DNA from: Symbiodinium kawagutii
Lineage: Eukaryota; Sar; Dinophyceae; Suessiales; Symbiodiniaceae
Reading direction: 5' to 3'
Assembly (NCBI GenBank): GCA_009767595.1
Contig: VSDK01002231.1
Location: 204,219-268,218 of the forward strand
DNA length: 64,000 bases
Shown: positions 47,785 through 56,500 of the stretch, in pieces
Layout: every line of letters begins with the position of its first letter
Numbering within the stretch: position 1 is the first letter of the stretch
Notes under the pieces: model-generated
Database searches by the model: none
Seen by the model: only the letters and a program-made list of their open reading frames with translations
Told to the model about the DNA's origin: nothing
Translations under genes and position numbers: made by a program

Positions 47785-50445
47785 CGACGACGACGACGAC
47801 GACGACGACGGCTACGACGAGAGGGATGACAGTGATAACAATAAAATAATGACAACAATGCTGACAATGATGACAATGACTACAATGACTACAATGATGA
47901 TGCGCCGCACAAATTTAACAAACACTACCAGCAAAAAGTCTACTGGATGCAAAATGAACGACAAACAAGGACCTTAAATGCAACTGTCCTTGTTGAATGG
48001 CCAATTGTGGGCCCCAACTGTCCTTTCTTCCTATGGATTCCTATGGCATCTAAGGCCATATTTCCGGCCTGGGAAGGCCGGTAGCCTATGGTAGCCTATG
48101 GGCCCACGCGGGCCCCATCACCTGTCCAGCTGCGCCTCTCGTCGCGGTACATGCGCTGCTCCGCTTCTAAGACCTCCTCCACGAAGAATTGCTGCAGCCC
48201 TGGGCAAAACGTCGATGGTCGGGAGATGACAACGCACCCATCCCTACTGCAAAAGCAACCAAACGCGGTTGCTAATACAGGTTAATGATGCTTAATGTAT
48301 CATAAACATCTGAGTTTGTCGAAGATTTGACCAGCAAAGAATGCATCTCCGTGCATAACATCATCATTTTGATCTTCCCACATTATAGGACGGATCAGTC
48401 ATTCAGGGGTTGTGAGGTACAGCAATCTCAAAATCCATGGTGGTCTCAATCATTGAATCGCCACGGATGTGTCAGGCGCACCTTGAACCAGGGATAACCA
48501 CGTTCGAAAGGTATAACGTTCTCAAGGACGCGTGCGTTCAAAAACCCTGTTCAAAACATTGCAAACACCCCAACCATCCATATCCATTGTCGTCCAAAAA
48601 CAACAGATGCCTCGACGGGAGGGTTGATCGAGTTGCGGTTCCATTATTGTGAACTACTTGTGCCTTACCATGCGGCACTTCCCAACATGCAGCAGGCTGG
48701 TTCAGCATAGAAGCTCTCATTGGCCAGGTTGATGCAGAGCTGTTCGAAGCTGTTGGTCTCCAAGCGTTCGAAACCATAGATATCCAGGGTCCTGAGTGGC
48801 TGGCCAGGCAAGTGCCTGTCAAGTGTCAAAGGACATCAAGGCACGGTGATGGGAGCTATGACAAGGAGAGGAAAATGTCAATGGTCATGACATGCCAAGA
48901 CAATCCTTCAAACATTGAGACTTGGCAAATCACGATGTGAGCCACTGTCACTGCTATACCGGATAACGTCATTGATACCCCAATTAGGACTATCAGGGTT
49001 AATAAGCACACACACAAATGATCACAAATGCATATTCTACATGTGTCATCCGTCAAGAAAAAAGAAGATGCAGAATATTGGATATAGCTCATTTTCTCTG
49101 CATAGGTCTGATGCAGCTGACCTCTTTGAGGCGCGCCCAAACCCATTGGCACTGTGCATTTTGCCAGGAATCCCAATGTTGTGATAGTTGACCTCGCTCT
49201 GTCTGGTAGTCCCAGCATTGGAAACCTCATTGATGCTGGCAACGATCTTGTCAAAGAGTCGCTTGTAGAGGATCTTGATAATACATTGAAGTGTCTGTCG
49301 TGCTTGCGCCAGGGACCTGAGAATGCTAGTCCCGGCTAGCAGCAGGGGCTAGGGCTAAAAGATTCATATGCGCTGCGCGCTCACTGGTTCCTATTGAATC
49401 TAGTTGTACTGGTAGCGTTTGATTGCTAATGTGTGGCAAATAGATTCAGGAAGAGACACCTACTGGGCAGGCAAAATTCCCATATAAATCTGTCAACTCA
49501 AATATCCACCTGGACTTTCCGAAAAATGGTGATCAACCCAACAAATAAAGCGTGAATGCCTCGGCCTCTTCTCCGCTGTTGCATCCTAATTTGTGCCAAA
49601 ATGAATGCAACATCTATCCGCCTTGGAATGAAAGCAATATGTAAGCAAGGAAAGAAAAGTACGAGTTGGAATGAAAGAAGTTTTTGTTTGCTTTCATTGT
49701 TGTATCCTTTGCAAATCTTCGCAGAGGTGAACAGGATGAGCCACAAGCAAAAACATCTGAGGTGTGGGGCCATGGTCTTTTTTGCCCCACCAGGGAAGGA
49801 TTCACCGTTGCAGAATACGCCAACAATACGTACAACGATTCAAAATCCGTTTCATCAGTATCAACCATATCATCAGCCTGTACCAGTAGTACCAAACAAG
49901 ACGGTCACGGAAGTTTCCACTATAGGAAACCTATAGGAAGGGAGGTTGGCTCAAATGAGGGGATGGCGAGTGATGGTGAGTGATGGATTGTGATAACATG
50001 ATTGCTGGTGATGGTGATGACAATGGTGATAAGTATGATAATGATGCTTTGTTTTTTGATCATGTTTGACCATGATTGATGATGATTGACCATGTTTCAT
50101 CAATGATGATTAATGATAATGGATGATTGCTTACCAGCATGGTTGTTGCGACCTTCAGCACAAGGGGATAAAAACGATATTTTATGATTGCTGGTAATTG
50201 AGGATGATGGACGACTGCTGATAATTGATAATGACTGGTGATGATTGATGATGACTGATGATGATTAATGATTGACTGATGACAATTGATGATGACTGAT
50301 GACAATTGATGATGACTGTTGACGATTGATGATGACTGATGACTGATGATCGATGATTCATGATGGGTGATTGGTGATAGGTGATTGATGATGGTGATGA
50401 CTACTCTATTGCTGATGATGGTGATGATTGATGATGACTGATGAC

Positions 50446-50513
<68 letters not shown>

Positions 50514-53500
50514 CCGCTAATTTGTTCACTGTCCAGGTCGGTTTCTGTCGGAACATCCGAAGGCAACGATCTTGATTGACTTGTGTAAGCATGCTTCTCG
50601 CGACAACGCGGTGCACTTTTTGCTTTTCTTCGCTTCCAAAAGTTGCTCGGAGCCCTCAACTTTTACGATTTTGACTCATAAACGTGCTTCTGCGCACATC
50701 AGCGTGCAATTTTTGCGAACATCCCAAAGCACATCAAAAGCACTAAAAAAACAAAGCATTTTGCTTGATCCCTATCAGTCAGGCATAAACATTTTTGATC
50801 TTCCCTGTCATTTGTTCTCACAAACTGCCCCACAAGTTTCCACAATTCGGACTTTTGACTTCCAAACTTCCTTCAAAATACCTAATTCCGACTTTTGACT
50901 TCCAAACTTCCTTCAAAAATTGATCATGGATCAGCCGTTGCCAGCAGTTATCGTCCGTCACCATAGCCCGAGGCATCCGACCGGCCTCGGGCATTTGATG
51001 GTTGAAGTCCGGCCCTGTCGGTTCACTTTCATCTCCCGAAACCTCAGGACGGCCATCATGGCCTTCGGACCGAGGCCCAACAACATACACGCCATTTCCA
51101 GAGACTCCTGGCGATGTCGAGATCATGAGATGCTGAGGTATGCTGAGTCAGAATATACTTCATAATGAAATACAATGAATGAAGGCAATTGAACGCATGC
51201 CAATGCTGACTTGTTCGAAACAATCAAGTTAGAGGATGCAACAGCCTGTAGCAACAATCAAACAAATGTCCTTGCGAGGGTTTGTTTTGCAGAACTTTGG
51301 ATGCCTGAATCTGGGACATACCACCCAGCTGGGACTATGGTGCCCAATGCTTGGGTTGACGACTTTTCATATACAAATGAAGAAGCGGAAGGGTAGAAAA
51401 ACGAATAGGCAACAAGATTGATCGGCATTACACGGGAGAGGATTTCTGCCTTAGCAAACAGAATGATCGATTTGGTGATAAGCACATGAATGTAAGAACT
51501 TAAAAACGCAAGCGCCCATAAAAATGCCTAACAGCTACATTCCAACAGCTACAGTGATTGTGTTCCAACAGCTATGTTCCTTAAAATCTCCTGGTGCTGG
51601 TGAACGAGTTCTGACTTCGGTCCTCGGTTTCTTCGTCAATGGCCACCTTGGGCGACTGCGTGGGCAGCTCATCGCTGGGCGCCGCTGCCGCCGCCATGCC
51701 ACCCGCCGAGGAGGGTAAGGTGCTGCAGGAGTGGCTGGGAGAAGGCTCCACTTCCCCGGTCTTCTCCTAAGTTGGGGTCACGCATGGACCACGCTGAAAC
51801 ACCATGGGTGTTGGAGAGGACGTTTCAGCAGCGCAGCCAGGAATTGAAGAACTACACTATTCCCTTTCATTAGCTAAGCCGGGCAACCAACCTTGCCTGA
51901 TCGTGATTGATCATGTTCAATTGGCACCGTCAGTTCCAGCAGTCAAGTATCTCAAGGTTGAGTAGGTCAACTCACAACCCTGGCAACGCAAAATCAAAAT
52001 ATACCCGAGCACGCCGCACTACGGAACAACTGCCTCAGCTGGTCCGATTTTTCGAAGAAAAGGTTTACGGTTTACAGTACCAAAATTTACCCAATTCATC
52101 CAAGTCATGTAAATTTGGTACTGTACCAATTGATGAGCACTAGACCTGTAAATTACCACGCAATATTTACAGTACCAATTGAAGGTCTGCCAAAAGTTGC
52201 CACATAATCCATGGGGGGTCCCTGGCTGGGGGTTCTCGGCCATGGTGGACGGTACCTCATCTCGGCCAAGAGGCGTCATCAGTCGGCTCCAGCTCCTCAA
52301 AGTCCACCTGGTTGCGAGCCCATGGCAGTGCACCACTGGGTGATCCCTGGTATTCCTGGACTCCCCAGGCAACCTGCCGAGTGTATAACTAGTGTAATTT
52401 CATGCAATGGCCGCGGGAAACCAAACAGGTGAGACCAGCATGTTGCGACGAGTTCGAGAGAATCGAGAGAACACACGGTCGTCTCGAATTGCCCAAGCTG
52501 GTGCACCATCAGCTTTGACCAAGTTTTCGATCCCAAGCAGACTGGAAAAAATGCCGCACAGTCGCTTACCTCATGTCATCTGCCCACCTACCTTGGAGCT
52601 GCTAGCTCCCAAGTAGAAACATGTTCAACTACAGTGTACTCAACTACTCCAGTATCTACTATTGATTCTACTTAGTCACCTCAATTTGAAGATCTTTACA
52701 CCGGCACGAGATCGAATGGTCCACAGGGACTTGGGCCTCTCCCAGGTGAATCAAAGCAGCAAGGACTTGCCAAATGTGAGCCTGGCAGAGGGTCCATGGC
52801 GACAACGCGGAATGATTTTGTCTCAACTTGGATCATTTCGGATTTTGCTTTGGTTACGTATGCACAACAAAGGATTCAGTTTGAGCATTGTGGCGCCTGA
52901 GTGTCCTCATCCAGGAAAATGTTTAAGGCCTTCTTCAGCTCCTCAAACTTCTCAATGCGATGGCCATCCGCTTGCTCATCAAGTGGTTGTGCTCCACTGG
53001 AATGGAGCAACTTGTAGCTCTTGTCTGGCTCCAGCCACAAGTCGGATGATAGGGTCTGCAGGCAAGTGTTGCAGGATGTTGCAGGTCAATCTCCAACATT
53101 TGTCGGGGTATGGTACGGACAGAAACTATTGCAAGTTTTGGATTGTTCAATGCAATCGAAATGAATAGCTCTATGCTAATCAAATCGTCTCCTCCCAATT
53201 GTGGTCTCTGGCATCAGGCCAAAATATGCCAAAATCATCATCAAGCAAAAGTGACAATTATCTGCATGTAAAGCGCATTCCGGCCTGTTCATTCATCCCT
53301 GATAGCAGTTCGTAGAAAACATGGTAGTTCTTCTCACCTTTGTGCTGCGACACCACGCGCGAAGTCTCCAGCAGGAAAGTCTTGATGCCAGCGCCAACCA
53401 GCGACCCAACTGGATTGAACATCATCCTGAGTGGCTGCCAGTTTCTTTAAATTTGAGCATGTTCGACTCTCGGCTGGTTCAAGAGTTGGCACAATGATTT

Positions 53501-56500
53501 GACTCAGTGGGCAACATGAAGTGAAAACGTCCCAATTCACCTTACTTATATTTGAAACTGCTTGCACTGAGGTCAAACTCGCAACAAGTAAGAACTCATT
53601 TGGAATCGGAAACACCAATCAAACTCCGTTTTCACAAGCCCAGCATCTCATTGTACTTGCCAAATCTGGAGGAGTTGAGGTTCATCACGGTGGTCGCATT
53701 TCCGAAGGATTCCAGGATGGGATTGGCCATGATGATTTTCTCCTGAATTCTGCTGCCCTGCGCCGCATCGGTTCTTGACATCGAAGTCAAGTAGCGCATG
53801 GTGAACTTCGCCGTCTCGGTCTTCCCTGCTCCACTCTCACCACTGATAACCAGTGCCTGCGCCACCACTGGACATGAAACACCCGCCAATCATCAATCGC
53901 AATCATGTCCAATCGTCAATGCAAATATTCAATGACAAAGTACATCAAAATACATGAAATGACTTGAGTCTTCAAGATTCAAAGTCATGTCAAAAATAAA
54001 AAGCTTCTGGCGTCCAGCTACATTCTTCCGGCGCAGTCATGGGCTTGAACTCAGGCATTGTCTTGGGATTGGGAGTACCCCTCAAAATCTGCCAAAAGTG
54101 ATCCTTTTTCAACGAGTGAAACCATCCATTTCAGGGCCCTCTTCAGAACACTAAAAAAAATACATAAAATAGCACACTGACGACTTGTCCACAAACTGAA
54201 CAGCTTGGTGTGTCTGACACGCAACGTCCCACCTGATTCTTGTGATCCCTCATCATCTGTCGGTATGCCACATCTGCAATGGCATAAGGATGCGGTGGTA
54301 AACTGCCCGGGTTCTTGCCCCAATACTTGCTCATCACCTGCGGCTGTGAGCTGGCTTGGGGTGCCCTCGTCAGCACGTAGGCCGACGGGGAGAATTCCCC
54401 AGGAGAGCTGACCGCAACCAAAATACAACCAGCGTCGAGGAAAAAAACAAACTTGAGACTTCAGAATCTGCCTTCATAACGACGTCAGCTGTCCCAGGTA
54501 TTTTACTTGTGACACTTTGGACATCACAGGGAATTCCTTCCTTACCACCTTTAACTCCGCCTCCTTGGAGTAGAGATGAGGCAATTCTTTGTACGGATTC
54601 ACCGCCAGCAAAACGTTGGCAGTGTACGTGTAAATCTCGTCTTTAAGGTACCGCTTACCTTGGCCAATGCCAATGGTCAACCAACTGCCAAAGGCTGGGA
54701 GATGGATCTTGGGAGCACGGAGATAAAGAAAGAAAGGCTCAGCGACCCGAGTGTTTGTCGTAACAGTTTGGCCATGGCAATGCACCGAAGCTGACCCGAA
54801 ACAAAATGTTCAGGGCTTGTTCCCCTTGGTATCTCCTTGGCATTGAGGACAAAAATTCAAAGCAAAGAAATTGAAGCTAATTACTCGGAAAAGGACAGAA
54901 CCGCATCAAATCCTACAGGTCATCATTCGCCAGAGCTCGCTAGGGGCCCACTCACAAGTGCGAGGGGCATCAGCAAATGAGCCAGCATTGCATCCCTAGA
55001 AGGGCGGGCTGAGAGAGCCTTAAGAAGCCTATGGCATAGACAGGCATATGAATATGCAAAAATGTTCACATACAATGACATACATAATTCAGAGGCACAT
55101 GTTACACAAATACATTGGGTCTTCCCTCGGAACACTAACAGTGACCACAAACTACACCACAAAAAAAAGCACAAGAAAGTTGGACGTGAAATGCCCTTGG
55201 GAGGATCGACTGGCACTTACCATGTTGCAAAGCTGAACCTCTTGGTTCCTTTCTGCCAGAATGCTTCGTTGAGAAGATCTGAAATGGAATGATTTCAGCT
55301 GCAGCCTGCGTAGGCCCCCGAACCATGTGAGTTTGTACCCGACAGTACTTCTAAGGAAACTGTTTTCAAAATGGCTTTGTTTGGGAACTGCCATTGCCTA
55401 TGCCACAGCTTCCGTCATCCATGGCATCCAAAATTGATGGATTTCAGCTGCAGCTTGCGTAGGCCCTTTGGACCAGTTGTCCTTTTCCACAAAAGTACTT
55501 CGGTGAAAACTGTTTTCAAAATTGTCTTTTTTGAGAACTGCCATTGCCTATGCCACAGCTTTAGTCATCCATGGCATCTGAAACGTTTGGGTTTTAGCTG
55601 CAGCTTGCGTAGGCCCTTGGAACCAGTTGTCTTTTTCCACAAAAGTACTTCGGTGAAAACTGTTTTCAAAATTGTCTTTTAAGAACTGCCATTGCCTATG
55701 CCACAGCTTTAGTCACCCATGGCATCTGAAATGGAATCATTTCAGCTGCAGCTTGCGTAGGCCCCTCGAACCTGTTGTTTTTCCACAAGAGTACTTCGGA
55801 CAAAACTGTTTTCAAAATTGTTTTTTGGGGGAACTGCCATTGCCTATGCCGCAGCTTCCGTCATCCATTGCATCAGCGCTTTGCCGGGTGTCACCTTGGC
55901 TCCCTGGACAAGAAATTCGAGAATTGGTCAGGCGAAGGCTGCCTGGAAAAGAAATTAAGGGAATTGGTCAGGCGAAGGCTGCCTGGAAAAGGGATTAAGG
56001 GAACTGGTCAAGCGAAGGCTGCCTGGAAAAGGGATGAAGGGAATTGGTCAGGCGAAGGCTGCCTGGAAAAGGGAGCAAGGGAACTGGTCAGGCGAAGGCT
56101 GCCAGGGGAGAAGTGGGAGGCGAAGGGAATCTGGAGGCGACTGGGGAAAGTGGAAGGCGGGGAGCGAGCCTGGAAAGACTCCCGGAATCCAGGCCCCAAA
56201 GTGAAGCCTGGACATTGAGAAGCCTGGGGCCCGGGGACGTTTCATCAAAATTTTAGGTTCTGCAGTTGTGTTTTTTTTTGTGCTTTCGGTTGTGGTCCTT
56301 GAGCAAAGAGGTTGTGTTTTTTTTGTGTTTTTTTTTGTGCTCATTTTTGTGGTCAAGATTGGAGGTTTTTGTGTTTTTTTTTGTGCTCAAGATTTGACAT
56401 TTTGTGCGGATTTTTGACTTTGCAGTTGTGTTTTTTTTGTGTTTTTTTTGTGCTCAAGATTGTGGTCCTGTAATCATTAAATCTAATTAAGGTTGGTTGA

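Noticed and set aside
50060..50659. 199-codon minus-strand frame ending in poly-Ile and His/Ser/Ile repeats
   Set aside because: Made by the ATG microsatellite and its decayed flank in intron 11. The first part ([18 protein letters not shown]) looks protein-like but is not needed to join exons 11 and 12.
55371..56218. Chain of plus-strand frames of 103-147 codons
   Set aside because: They are produced by the 148-150-base and 40-base tandem repeats in intron 2 of the myosin.
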